A DNA stretch of 64,000 nt from Actinomycetales bacterium (GTDB taxonomy: Bacteria > Actinomycetota > Actinomycetes > Actinomycetales > Dermatophilaceae): the NCBI GenBank assembly GCA_016715285.1, contig JADKAO010000007.1, positions 62,001 through 126,000 on the forward strand. The letters run 5' to 3'. Below the pieces are notes generated by a model. It was given only the letters and a program-made list of their open reading frames with translations. It ran no database searches and had not been told where the DNA came from. The translations under genes and the position numbers were made by a program. Of the stretch, positions 44,054 through 51,608 are shown piece by piece. Positions within the stretch are counted from its first letter, which is position 1. Every line of letters starts with the position of its first letter.

Positions 44054-45244
44054 ATGAGCCCACGTCCGGTGAATGACAATCAGCGCAAGGTCCTCGACTG
44101 GCTGGCCGCCGGTGAATCCCAGGCTCCACCCGAGCCCGAGATGAAGCTCAGCGCGGCGGCGCTGAAGTCTCGCGGCCTCGTGCGCGTCCGGCGCCCGGGA
44201 GGCAAGTGGACTGCCGAGCTGACTGAGGCTGGCCGGTACTACGCCGAGCACGGCGACTACCCGCCGGAGCCGGCACCTCGGCCCAAGCCGGAACCCAGGC
44301 CCAGGGCCAAACCCGAACAGATGCGGGACCAGTCGGTCGCCGAGCTCATCCCGGCTCCTGCACCGGAGCCCGACGCCGCCTCGCCTGAAGATCTGCCCGA
44401 TGACCTCCCGTTGAGGCAGGTGATCCGTCGACCTCATCCGGCGATCAAGGAGATCCGAGACAGACCGGGCCGCCTGCCGAAGTTCGCCCGACGACGCTGC
44501 CTGCTGATCGCACACTCGCTTGTGACCGAGGCGCTGGCCAGGGGCTGGAAGGTCACACCCGTGGTCGGCGAGACTCGCAAGGACTACTGGGGGAGCCGGT
44601 CGATCCACTATGAGCTGAAGTCCCTGCTCCTGATCGACGCTGGCCACGCGCCCGTCGGTCTCACCTTCGACGAGGTCACCAAGCGCCAGCCCCACGAGGA
44701 CACCAAGGAAGAGGCTGCCAAGCGGACCAAGGGACAGTATGTGTACACGCCGACCTACGACTACATCGGCACAGGGCGGCTGCGGCTGCACCTGACGCAG
44801 CGCGACAGCAAGATGGGCACCAGCTACACCGACGCTGCGCGCACCGCCGTCGAGGACAGGCTCGCAGTTGTGCTGGATGCGATCGAGGCCGCCAGCAAGC
44901 AGGTGCTGCACTGGGAGGAGGTGCGCCGCCAGCGCGAGGCCGAAGAGGTGGCCCGGCGCAAGGAGGCCGAGCGCATCGCCAAGCTGCGGCACGAGTACGA
45001 GACCTGGGAAGGTGCTCTGATCGACGGTGCCAAGACGTGGCGGCAGCATGTCCAGCTGCGCGAGTACCTCGCGGCGATCGAGGACCTGGCACCCGAGGGG
45101 TCGAGTGGGTTCGCCGAGTGGGCGAGGGAACACCTCGACGCCACCGACCCGCGTCTACGTCTGCCCGCGGGGGACGTGCCCGAGTGGCCCCATGAAGAGC
45201 GACTCAGGGCGGGCAGGTACATCAAGCCCCAGTACGGCTGGTGA
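44054..45244 (+). CDS. Island protein with winged-helix-like N-terminus and Pro-rich linker
   Basis: A 396-residue protein, family not recognised. Residues 1-70 look like a winged helix (RKVLDWLAAGES, LSAAALKSRGLVRVRRPGGKWTAELTEAGRYY). A Pro/Glu/Lys-rich linker follows (about 70-110), then an alpha/beta domain (about 130-265, including YWGSRSIHYELKSLLLIDAG) and a helical, basic C-terminal region. Divergent from the coiled-coil membrane gene 42 bases away, so the three genes at 42.3-45.2 kb are probably one functional cluster. Function unknown; the island setting makes a defence or stability role plausible but unproved. Confidence 0.65.
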   Translation: MSPRPVNDNQRKVLDWLAAGESQAPPEPEMKLSAAALKSRGLVRVRRPGGKWTAELTEAGRYYAEHGDYPPEPAPRPKPEPRPRAKPEQMRDQSVAELIPAPAPEPDAASPEDLPDDLPLRQVIRRPHPAIKEIRDRPGRLPKFARRRCLLIAHSLVTEALARGWKVTPVVGETRKDYWGSRSIHYELKSLLLIDAGHAPVGLTFDEVTKRQPHEDTKEEAAKRTKGQYVYTPTYDYIGTGRLRLHLTQRDSKMGTSYTDAARTAVEDRLAVVLDAIEAASKQVLHWEEVRRQREAEEVARRKEAERIAKLRHEYETWEGALIDGAKTWRQHVQLREYLAAIEDLAPEGSSGFAEWAREHLDATDPRLRLPAGDVPEWPHEERLRAGRYIKPQYGW

Positions 45245-45293
45245 GGAGCGTCGGTGCCGCGGGTCCGTAGGGTGCCCGCTGTCCCGGTGTCGC

Positions 45294-45440
45294 TCAGACG
45301 GAGGCGTACACGCCCCGGCTGCCGAGGGCGGTAAACAGAGTCGCCCGTGAGACCCCGAGGTCCTTGGCAACGTGCGTCTTCGTCACGCCCTCGGCCAGCT
45401 GCTACTGCCCGAGGATCGCCCTCCATCCCAGGCTGGCCTT
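45294..45440 (-). pseudogene. Remnant of a serine recombinase/resolvase C-terminus
   Basis: On the minus strand the end of a resolvase-type helix-turn-helix is readable: QLAEGVTKTHVAKDLGVSRA then TLFTALGSRG and a stop at 45294-45296. An in-frame TAG lies just before, and no catalytic domain is present. It is probably debris of a mobile element that once carried this module. Confidence 0.55.
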
Positions 45441-45506
45441 ACTGCTGCCGCCGCAGGAGGATCTGTCTTGACGGCCGTCCGGCGGTTCAAAGGCACGTCG
45501 GCGGGG

Positions 45507-45524
45507 CGTACGTGATGGCGTACG
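45507..45524. promoter_or_regulatory. Paired CGTACG operator of the yefM-yoeB locus
   Basis: Two CGTACG palindromes (45507-45512 and 45519-45524) are 12 bases apart centre to centre, 20 bases before the antitoxin start. The E. coli YefM operator has the same geometry with TGTACA cores, so autoregulation is likely. Confidence 0.55.
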
Positions 45525-45543
45525 CTATCCGGAGGAGGAGATC

Positions 45544-45786
45544 ATGACTGCGGTGAGTGCAACGTCGGCCAGGGCGAATCTGTACCGGCTGATCGACCAG
45601 GTGAATGAGGAGTCGGAGCCTTTGACCATCACGGGGCTGCGGGGCAACGCCGTCCTCGTGGGCGAGGACGACTGGAGGGCGATTCAGGAGACGCTTTTCC
45701 TGGAGTCGGTGCCAGGTCTGGCCGAGTCCATCCGTGTCGCCCGAGCCGAGGGTGTCGAGGCGGGTTCGATTGAGCTCGACTGGTGA
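45544..45786 (+). CDS. yefM: Antitoxin, Phd/YefM family
   Basis: An 80-residue antitoxin: MTAVSATSARANLYRLIDQV is the YefM DNA-binding and dimer start, followed by ITGLRGNAVLVGEDDWRAIQETLFL and a C-terminal helix that should wrap the toxin. ATG 45544 follows GGAGGAGGAG. The stop overlaps the toxin GTG (GTGA), a typical toxin-antitoxin arrangement. Paired palindromes upstream are a probable autoregulatory operator. Confidence 0.92.
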   Translation: MTAVSATSARANLYRLIDQVNEESEPLTITGLRGNAVLVGEDDWRAIQETLFLESVPGLAESIRVARAEGVEAGSIELDW

Positions 45787-46055
45787 ACGAAGCCGAATGG
45801 GTCGTGGTCTACTCCCGACAGGCTCAGAAGGATGCCCGAAAGTTGGCCGCTTCGGGCCTCAAGCCAAAGGCGCAGCAGTTGCTTGACCTGCTTGCGCAGG
45901 ATCCTTTCGCCACCCCGCCCCGCTTCGAGAAACTTGTCGGCGACCTGGCTGGCTGCTACTCACGCAGGATCAACATCCAGCATCGGCTCGTCTTTCAGGT
46001 GCTGCCTGAGGAGCGCGTCGTGCACGTTTTGCGAATGTGGACCCACTACGAATGA
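45783..46055 (+). CDS. yoeB: Toxin, YoeB family mRNA interferase
   Basis: A 90-residue ribosome-dependent RNase of the YoeB/RelE fold. WVVVYSRQAQKDARKLAASG, LVGDLAGCYSRRINIQHRLVFQV and the C-terminal VVHVLRMWTHYE match the family, including the Arg and His residues of the active site and the aromatic end. Translationally coupled to yefM by a 4-base overlap. The pair appears intact. Confidence 0.92.
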   Translation: MNEAEWVVVYSRQAQKDARKLAASGLKPKAQQLLDLLAQDPFATPPRFEKLVGDLAGCYSRRINIQHRLVFQVLPEERVVHVLRMWTHYE

Positions 46056-46189
46056 CGTCTACGCCACCTCATGCCTGTGACACACCCTGGCACCGCGCGC
46101 CGCGTGAAATGCCAACCTCGACTCGTGAAGCGTTCCTGAGTCAAGTGCTGGCGATTTAGGATGCGGACCCCGCAACTACGGTATTGACC

Positions 46190-47002
46190 ATGCCTCCGAG
46201 GATCGTCCTGCACTTTCATCCAGGGTGGCCCTTCGAGGGGGACACCGTGCTCCGGGCGATCGTCCGCGAGGGTGTCTACCGCAGCCAGTGGGAGACGGGG
46301 ACATCGAACGGCGGCCTGACTGCACACATCGGCGGAGACAGGTGGCGTTGGGAGAGTCGGCTCTTTGATGGGCAGTACGACCAAGCGCCACCCTCGGGAC
46401 GGCCTGCCTACGGTGCTTGGCACCACACCGACGACCCATACGGTGCGGCACCACGTTTCGGATCGGCCTACCTCAGGTTGCGACCCGAGGTCACTCAGCG
46501 AGCAACCTATTGCTGGCCCGACAGCGTGCTCGAGCCGGAAGCCATGGGCGGGCAGGAGCAGTTGGAGGAGTTGTGCCGCTTGTCAGATGAGGGCATAGAG
46601 GACCGCTCCCTATGGCCCGAGGGCGCCGCAGGCCTCCCAATGGACGACCCGCTCAACCACTACGTCGAGGCACAGGTGCACGGTGGCGTCGTCCTGCGCC
46701 GGGACGTCGAGGCGCTGGTCATCGACCCCACTGACCGCGAAGCGCACGCGGACACCCTCGCCGAGCTTGGCTGCCCCGTCGAGGACCATCCGGGATACAG
46801 CGTCACAGCCGCAGAGATCGACCCGTCCTACCGCGGGCCAGTGCCGGTCGACCTGGCGATGGCGTTGGGCGGAACGATCACGCCCGCCCGACTTGGTGAG
46901 GTGATGCGCGTGGGTGAGCAAGATCCACAGGCCGTCAAGTGGCTGTGGCACTGCCTCGCTAGGTTTGGGCGCTGTGAACCACAACGAAGGGGTGACGCGT
47001 GA
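46190..47002 (+). CDS. DUF3626 family protein
   Basis: A 270-residue protein with the DUF3626 hallmark near its start: ILREGVYRSQ-like (here IVREGVYRSQWETGTSNGGL) followed by GGDRWRWESRLF, and later AYLRLRPEVTQRATYCWPDS. The Arg and Glu/Ser-Thr residues around YRSQWETGTS are conserved in the family; its activity is not known to me. ATG 46190 is used. The gene stop (TGA 47000-47002) lies within the CGTGAACGTAG repeat that ends this module, so the reading frame closes exactly at the module boundary. Confidence 0.75.
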   Translation: MPPRIVLHFHPGWPFEGDTVLRAIVREGVYRSQWETGTSNGGLTAHIGGDRWRWESRLFDGQYDQAPPSGRPAYGAWHHTDDPYGAAPRFGSAYLRLRPEVTQRATYCWPDSVLEPEAMGGQEQLEELCRLSDEGIEDRSLWPEGAAGLPMDDPLNHYVEAQVHGGVVLRRDVEALVIDPTDREAHADTLAELGCPVEDHPGYSVTAAEIDPSYRGPVPVDLAMALGGTITPARLGEVMRVGEQDPQAVKWLWHCLARFGRCEPQRRGDA

Positions 47003-47008
47003 ACGTAG
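46998..47008. repeat. Module boundary repeat CGTGAACGTAG, copy 1
   Basis: CGTGAACGTAG followed by GATTCTGGTGAAGTCCGGC, directly before the second mutM tail. The same 11 bases occur at 50894 and 53659, each at the right end of a module. Confidence 0.7.
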
Positions 47009-47021
47009 GATTCTGGTGAAG

Positions 47022-47168
47022 TCCGGCTACTGCGGCCGCTCGCTGGCGGTCTATGGCCAGCAGGGGCGACCGTGCGCGCGATGCGGGACGCTCATTCGGC
47101 GCGAGCACTTCATGAACCGGTCGAGCTTCTTCCGCCCAAGGTGCCAGGCGAAACCACGCTCGACGTAG
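47022..47168 (+). pseudogene. mutM 3'-end remnant, copy 2
   Basis: Encodes SGYCGRSLAVYGQQGRPCAR then CGTLIRREHFMNRSSFF and ends RCQAKPRST with a stop: the zinc-finger tail of MutM with the third zinc cysteine changed to Arg. It has no start and no catalytic part. It marks the junction between modules 1 and 2. Confidence 0.85.
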
Positions 47169-47198
47169 TAGCCAGGCACGACCCCGCTCATCTGCGGG

Positions 47199-47630
47199 TC
47201 AGGTCCAGACGAGCTCGTGGTCCTCAGGCATCGTCCCTCTTGTCAGGAACACCGCGAGCGCACATTCGGCCTCCTCGCGGAGATTGAGCCAAACCGGCAA
47301 ACGTTGGGCCTCGGAAATGGAAGGGTAGGTGTCCGGCAGGCCGTCAGCCGCCTGCTCCCATGCAGCCTGGAACTTCATCATCGCCGCAACCTCAGGGTCG
47401 CTGTAGACACCCAGTTGGTCGGCAGTCCTGACTGGAGCGGCGGGCACCCAGTCCTCCCATTGGTTGATGACCTCGTACGGGACGTTCACCATGGGGACGT
47501 TCTTCGCGTAATCCCGCTGCTGCTCGAATGAAGATGCCAGCTCCAAGTACTCGATGACCCGATTCCTCAACCGCTGATCGATGACACGGCGCCCGGGGTC
47601 ATCGGTGGGCTGCCTTCGGGTGTCACTCAT
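47199..47630 (-). CDS. Conserved island protein, unrecognised
   Basis: A 144-residue soluble, acidic protein: RLRNRVIEYLELASSFEQQR, VPYEVINQWEDWVPAAP, and LPVWLNLREEAECALAVFLT. Mainly helical. I know no function for it. The ATG at 47630 (MSDTRRQPTDD) is preferred over a frame from 47666. As in modules 1 and 3, the first gene after the mutM tail is on the minus strand and converges on it. Confidence 0.6.
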   Translation of the reverse strand: MSDTRRQPTDDPGRRVIDQRLRNRVIEYLELASSFEQQRDYAKNVPMVNVPYEVINQWEDWVPAAPVRTADQLGVYSDPEVAAMMKFQAAWEQAADGLPDTYPSISEAQRLPVWLNLREEAECALAVFLTRGTMPEDHELVWT

Positions 47631-47676
47631 GCTCAGATGATGCCGGACCTCGGCTGCGGACAACACCTCATGGGTC

Positions 47677-47718
47677 GATCATGTTTGTGAAGTAGGAGGG
47701 ATCATGTTTGTACAGTAG
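47677..47718. repeat. Tandem repeat upstream of the truncated ATPase gene
   Basis: GATCATGTTTGTGAAGTAG (47677-47695) and GATCATGTTTGTACAGTAG (47700-47718), two 19-base copies with two differences, 23-base period. Possibly the promoter/operator of the gene whose body was lost. Confidence 0.6.
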
Positions 47719-47920
47719 AGGAGATCAAGTCACCGGCTCGACCCGACAGGATGCGCTGCCAGCCACCGCACAGGCACTGACCGGACGGTTGCATTCGCTG
47801 ACTATCTGGCCCCCTGTCACAAGGCGAGATTGCGGGGGTGCGAGAGGATCTGCTGGAAACGCTGTGGGTGGATCCTGCCGAGGCCATCGAAGGGTCTGCC
47901 ACGTCCACGACGACGCGGGC
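47708..47920 (+). pseudogene. DUF4143 ATPase gene, left fragment (before IS21)
   Basis: Encodes GSTRQDALPATAQALTGRLH then, after a one-base shift in a run of five C near 47810, LSQGEIAGVREDLLETLWVD up to TSTTTRA at the IS junction. This is the middle of an AAA-type ATPase of the DUF4143 group; the Walker region is missing, so the 5' end was lost. Removing the IS and one copy of CGGGC joins it in frame to the right fragment. Confidence 0.7.
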
Positions 47921-47973
47921 TGTCGACGGCGCTCGAATTCTGAGCGGTTTCGGCGGTCGAAGAGTGAGCGGTT

Positions 47974-48774
47974 TCAGTGTAGGGATTCTTGTTCGGCTTT
48001 GATGCTGGGCAGGGTGTCGATGCCTCGGTTGCGTAGGCGGTAGGAGGTGCCTTTGAGGGCGATGACGTCGGCGTGGTGGACGATGCGGTCGATCATCGCG
48101 GCGGCGACGACTTGGTCTCCGAAGACACCGGCCCAGGAGCTGAAGGGCAGGTTGGAGGTCAGGATCAGCGAGGCGTGCTCGTACCTGGAGGAGACGAGTT
48201 GGAAGAACAGGTTCGCTGCGTCTTGTTCGAAGGGTAGGTATCCGACTTCGTCGACGATGACCAGTCCGTAGCGGCGTAGGCGGGTCAGTTCCGCTGGCAG
48301 CCGGCCTCGGGCGTGGGCTTCGCTGAGGCGGGCGACCCAGTCGGTGGCGGTGGCGAATAGGACGCGGTGTCCTTGGCGGGCGGCGGCCACGCCTAAGGCG
48401 GTGGCCAAGTGGGTCTTCCCGGTGCCGGGCGGTCCGAGTAGGACGACGTTGCGGTGCTCGGCCAGGTAGGCGCCCGAGGCTAGGGCGTGGATCGGGGTGC
48501 GGGTGCCGGGGTGATGCTCGAAGTCGAAGTCCTCGATGGTTTTGATCGCGGGCATCCCGGCCGCCCTGATGCGTAGCTGGGCGCCGGAGGCGTTACGGGC
48601 CGCGACCTCCCGTTCCAGCACGGCGGCAAGGTAGTGCTCGTGGGTCCAGCCGGCGTCGCGGGCGTGGTCGGCCAGCCGGGCGGCGGATTCGGTGATCCGG
48701 GGTGCTTTCAGCGCGGCGGCCAGGTGGGTGATCTGCTTGAGCGACTCGGTCCCGGCGGTGGGCTTGGGTGTCAT
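47974..48774 (-). CDS. istB: IS21 helper ATPase IstB
   Basis: A 266-residue AAA+ ATPase related to DnaC, which helps IstA choose targets. Walker A is LLGPPGTGKTHLATAL near residue 113 and Walker B is LVIVDEVGYLPF near 173. It overlaps istA by 4 bases (ATGA), the standard IS21 coupling. Appears intact. Confidence 0.95.
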   Translation of the reverse strand: MTPKPTAGTESLKQITHLAAALKAPRITESAARLADHARDAGWTHEHYLAAVLEREVAARNASGAQLRIRAAGMPAIKTIEDFDFEHHPGTRTPIHALASGAYLAEHRNVVLLGPPGTGKTHLATALGVAAARQGHRVLFATATDWVARLSEAHARGRLPAELTRLRRYGLVIVDEVGYLPFEQDAANLFFQLVSSRYEHASLILTSNLPFSSWAGVFGDQVVAAAMIDRIVHHADVIALKGTSYRLRNRGIDTLPSIKAEQESLH

Positions 48775-49982
48775 GGCTGGCTTACCTGTCCCAGCCCGAA
48801 GGCTCGGTCGTAGTCGGCGAGGTCGCGCACCATCGCGTCCACCTCGGGCGCTGGTGGGGTGGGGCGCTGATAGTCGTGGCGCAGCGCGGTGGCGGTCGCG
48901 ACGTGTATGGGGTCGGTGACGGTCATGCCGCGGGCCCAGCGGCGCGGGTGCTCGGCCACCAGCCGGCCGCTGTGCCGGACCCGCACGAGGTCGAGGTCGG
49001 CGGCCACGTCGACCCGGGCGCCTATCGCGCGGGGGTCGACGGAATAGTCATTGGTGTCGACACGCACGTAGTAGTCCCGGCCCAGACGGACGTGGTTGCG
49101 CCAGCCCAGGTGCAGCACCGCCGGCGGCAGGGGCACCATCGACTCCTTGTCCGCGGCGAGCAGATCGGCCGGCCGTGCCTTGAGGGTGCGCACAGTCCGC
49201 GCGTTGGCGGTGGTCAGCCAGTGGGTGAACTGGGCGTTGAAGTCGGCCGGGGACTCAAAGTGTCGGCCGGGCATGAAGGACGTCTCGAAGAAGCCGTTGC
49301 GCCGCTCGACAATGCCCTTGGACTCAGGGTCCCGCGGCGGCAGCAGCACCACCTTCGTGGCCAGCGTCCCGGCGAACACCGCGACCGGTTCGGTGACCTT
49401 GCGCCGTCCGATGCCGGGCTCGTTGTCCCAGATCAACCGGCGCGGCACCCGACCCAGCTCACTGAGCAGGTCCCACGTCCCGAGCAGCAGGTCCGGTGTC
49501 TTCCGCGTCGGGATCATCCGCCCGAGCATGTAGCGGGAGTACCCGCAGGTCATGACCAGCACCGGAAGCAACGTCCGCGAGCCGTCCTCGAGCAGGATCT
49601 TGCGCGGCGGGAACCACAGGTCGCACTGGGCCACGTCCCCGGCCGTCCACGTCAGCCGGTCGGCCGGATCGATCGGGCGGTGGTCAGCCCGGACCCGGTT
49701 GACGTTGTCGCGGAACCAGCGGATCGAGCCGGTCCACCCGACACGTTCGGCCAACACCGTCGCCGGCATCTCCGGGGTGTCCGCCAACAGTTGACGCACC
49801 CGCACCTCGAACGGCGTGAACGACGTCGGCCCCGGCCTGCGTTCGTACTTCGGCGGGCCGTCCGAGGCCACGGCCTTGGCGACAGTGTTCCTCGCGATGC
49901 CCAACCTCTTGGCGATCTTGGCCTTCGGCACACCCTCGGCGGCCAGCCTCCTGATCAGCGCCCAGTCCTCCATGGTGATCAC
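48771..49982 (-). CDS. istA: IS21 transposase IstA
   Basis: A 403-residue DDE transposase. N-terminal helix-turn-helix (LIRRLAAEGVPKAKIAKRLG), then the rve core with Asp in AQCDLWFPP, Asp in IWDNEPGIG and Glu in SKGIVERRNGFF. A C-terminal beta-domain follows. GTG 49982 (ATG 49973 also possible). Appears intact, so the element may still be active. Confidence 0.95.
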   Translation of the reverse strand: MITMEDWALIRRLAAEGVPKAKIAKRLGIARNTVAKAVASDGPPKYERRPGPTSFTPFEVRVRQLLADTPEMPATVLAERVGWTGSIRWFRDNVNRVRADHRPIDPADRLTWTAGDVAQCDLWFPPRKILLEDGSRTLLPVLVMTCGYSRYMLGRMIPTRKTPDLLLGTWDLLSELGRVPRRLIWDNEPGIGRRKVTEPVAVFAGTLATKVVLLPPRDPESKGIVERRNGFFETSFMPGRHFESPADFNAQFTHWLTTANARTVRTLKARPADLLAADKESMVPLPPAVLHLGWRNHVRLGRDYYVRVDTNDYSVDPRAIGARVDVAADLDLVRVRHSGRLVAEHPRRWARGMTVTDPIHVATATALRHDYQRPTPPAPEVDAMVRDLADYDRAFGLGQVSQP

Positions 49983-50050
49983 ACTCCAATCGTCGAAGAG
50001 TGCTCACTTTTCGAGCGCCGTCACTGCTCAGTTTTCAAGCGCCGTCGACA

Positions 50051-50829
50051 CGGGCAAGCTACGTCGAACGAGTGTGCGCCGGTGGTCTGCCGTTGGCTCT
50101 GCGCCGTCCTCGCGCCGCACGCGCACGCTGGTTCGACGACTTCGTTCGGGCCTCAGTTGAGCGTGACGCACTGGAACTGAGCCGGATCCGCGAGCGACAA
50201 GCCATGGCCGACCTGCTGGCACTTGTCGCAGCGCAGACTGGTCAGCTGCTCAACGTCTCGGCAGCGGCCGACAGGCTGGGAGTGGCCCGACCGACGGTCG
50301 AGGGGCACCTCCGACTCCTCGAAGACCTCTTCCTTGTCGTGCGCCTGCCTGCGTGGGGTAGGACTCTGCGGTCCAGAGTGAGCGTCAAGCCGAAAGTCCA
50401 CGTCGTCGATTCCGGCCTAGCTGCTCGGCTGCTCCGACTGTCGGCCGAAAAGATCAGCGGTTTGGACCCGGCGTCTCTGACTTCGGCCACCTGCTGGAGA
50501 CCTTCGCGGTGGGAGAACTCCGCAAACAAGCATCGTGGCTGGAACAGCCGGTCACCCTGGGCCATTGGCGCACCAGCGACGGTGCTGAGGTCGATGTGGT
50601 CGTCGAAGGGGATGACGGGAGAGTCCTCGCCTTCGAGGTCAAGGCCGGCGAACGAGCACCCGGGTCGGACTTTCGGGGCTTGTCCCAGCTTCGCGACACT
50701 CTGGGACAACGGTTCATCGCAGGAATCATCCTCACCACGGGTACGCGCTCATACACGTACTACGATCGCCTCCACGTCTTGCCCATCGACCGGCTCTGGA
50801 CGCCAGTGCATGCCTCCACCGCACCGTGA
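50051..50829 (+). pseudogene. DUF4143 ATPase gene, right fragment (after IS21)
   Basis: Continues the left fragment: SYVERVCAGGLPLALRRP, then NVSAAADRLGVARPTVEGHL, LRLLEDLFLVVRLPAWG and KPKVHVVDSGLAARLL, all typical of DUF4143. A frameshift near 50480 separates the last part (FAVGELRKQASWLEQPVTLG through SDGAEVDVVVEGDDGRVLAF) in another frame to 50829. With the missing 5' end and the IS insertion the gene is dead. Confidence 0.8.
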
Positions 50830-50893
50830 CATCTTCCTCGGCACACACATGGGCGCGGGTGATATGAGTGATGGACCATGACGTAGTTGGAAA

Positions 50894-50904
50894 CGTGAAC
50901 GTAG
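50894..50904. repeat. Module boundary repeat CGTGAACGTAG, copy 2
   Basis: Followed by CATTCTGACGAAGTCCGGC, almost the same as after copy 1, and then the third mutM tail. Confidence 0.7.
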
Positions 50905-50917
50905 CATTCTGACGAAG

Positions 50918-51067
50918 TCCGGCTATTTTGATCGGTCTCTGAACGCCTACGGGCAGGTGGGGCGACCGTGTGCGCGGTGCGGGACGCTGGTCGTGCGCGA
51001 GCACTTCACGAACCGCTCGTCGTTCTTCTGCCCCCGCTGCCAAGGGAAGGCGCTTGTGAGTTCGTAG
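50918..51067 (+). pseudogene. mutM 3'-end remnant, copy 3
   Basis: Encodes SGYFDRSLNAYGQVGRPCAR, CGTLVVREHFTNRSSFFCPR and CQGKALVSS then stop: the MutM zinc finger with all four cysteines kept. No start or catalytic part. It marks the junction between modules 2 and 3. Confidence 0.85.
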
Positions 51068-51075
51068 AAGCGGCG

Positions 51076-51594
51076 CTAGTCGTCGGACGCGACGACCAAA
51101 TGGATGACGCGACCTGGTCTGTCGATCACCACGAACTCGTGAAACCCGAGCTTTCCGGTCACCCAGCCGTACTCGTGTTCGTGCTCGCAGCTCGGGTTCG
51201 TCAACCTGTAAAGGTTTCCTGATCGCAGCAACGTGTAGACCTTCTGGAGCCGGGCTTGAACCTCAGGTGGCTGACGATAGTGCGGGTCAACCCAGTCCTG
51301 CTCGTGAGCCCATGTCTGAAGGACGGTCTGGGCATCGATCGGCGTTGAGGGCTCGAAGGAGTCCCCTCGAATGCTGTCCCGCCACCAGCGTCCGTGCACT
51401 GCTGGTTCGGTGACAGTGGAGTCTGCATCGAATGGTGTGGCGTAGTCGTGGGCATACGCGTCATTCACGACTAGCGCCGACAGGAGTGAGCGGTCGTCTA
51501 GCGCTGGGTCCATGGCGAAGTGGGTCAGTTGGATCCACATGAAGGTGCCCTTGTCCATGTGGAGGATCTCCGAGCCGACGTGTCGCAGTGCCAC
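51076..51594 (-). CDS. Unrecognised island protein
   Basis: 172 residues, acidic, rich in Trp, His and Asp (WIQLTHFAMDPALDDRSLLS, VHGRWWRDSI, EHEHEYGWVTGKLGFHEFVV). Family unknown to me; no membrane segment. GTG 51594 follows AGGAGA at 6 bases, a good ribosome site. It carries the only GTATGCC motif of the island (51451). It converges on the third mutM tail, 8 bases away. Confidence 0.6.
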   Translation of the reverse strand: MALRHVGSEILHMDKGTFMWIQLTHFAMDPALDDRSLLSALVVNDAYAHDYATPFDADSTVTEPAVHGRWWRDSIRGDSFEPSTPIDAQTVLQTWAHEQDWVDPHYRQPPEVQARLQKVYTLLRSGNLYRLTNPSCEHEHEYGWVTGKLGFHEFVVIDRPGRVIHLVVASDD

Positions 51595-51608
51595 AGGTTT
51601 CTCCTATG

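Larger units (their letters stand above)
47921..50050. mobile_element. IS21-family insertion sequence, complete
   Basis: 2130 bases. Both ends start TGTCGACGGCGCT, then GAA and TGAGC, with a second internal copy of the GACGGCGCTCGAA/GTGAGC unit, as in IS21 multiple terminal repeats. CGGGC is duplicated on both sides (47916-47920 and 50051-50055), a 5-bp target duplication. Contains istA and istB on the minus strand, both intact. Confidence 0.92.

Noticed and set aside
44012..45133. Minus-strand frame open from 45133 that would give a 610-residue protein
   Set aside because: Its upstream part is fully antisense to the better-supported gene at 44054-45244; only the part from ATG 44011 has independent features.
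48768..50180. Long plus-strand frame opposite istA
   Set aside because: Antisense of the intact IS21 transposase; Arg/Pro/His-rich, no motif.
47708..50829. DUF4143 fragments as two separate functional genes
   Set aside because: Removal of the IS and one target copy rejoins them in frame, and each part lacks essential domains.
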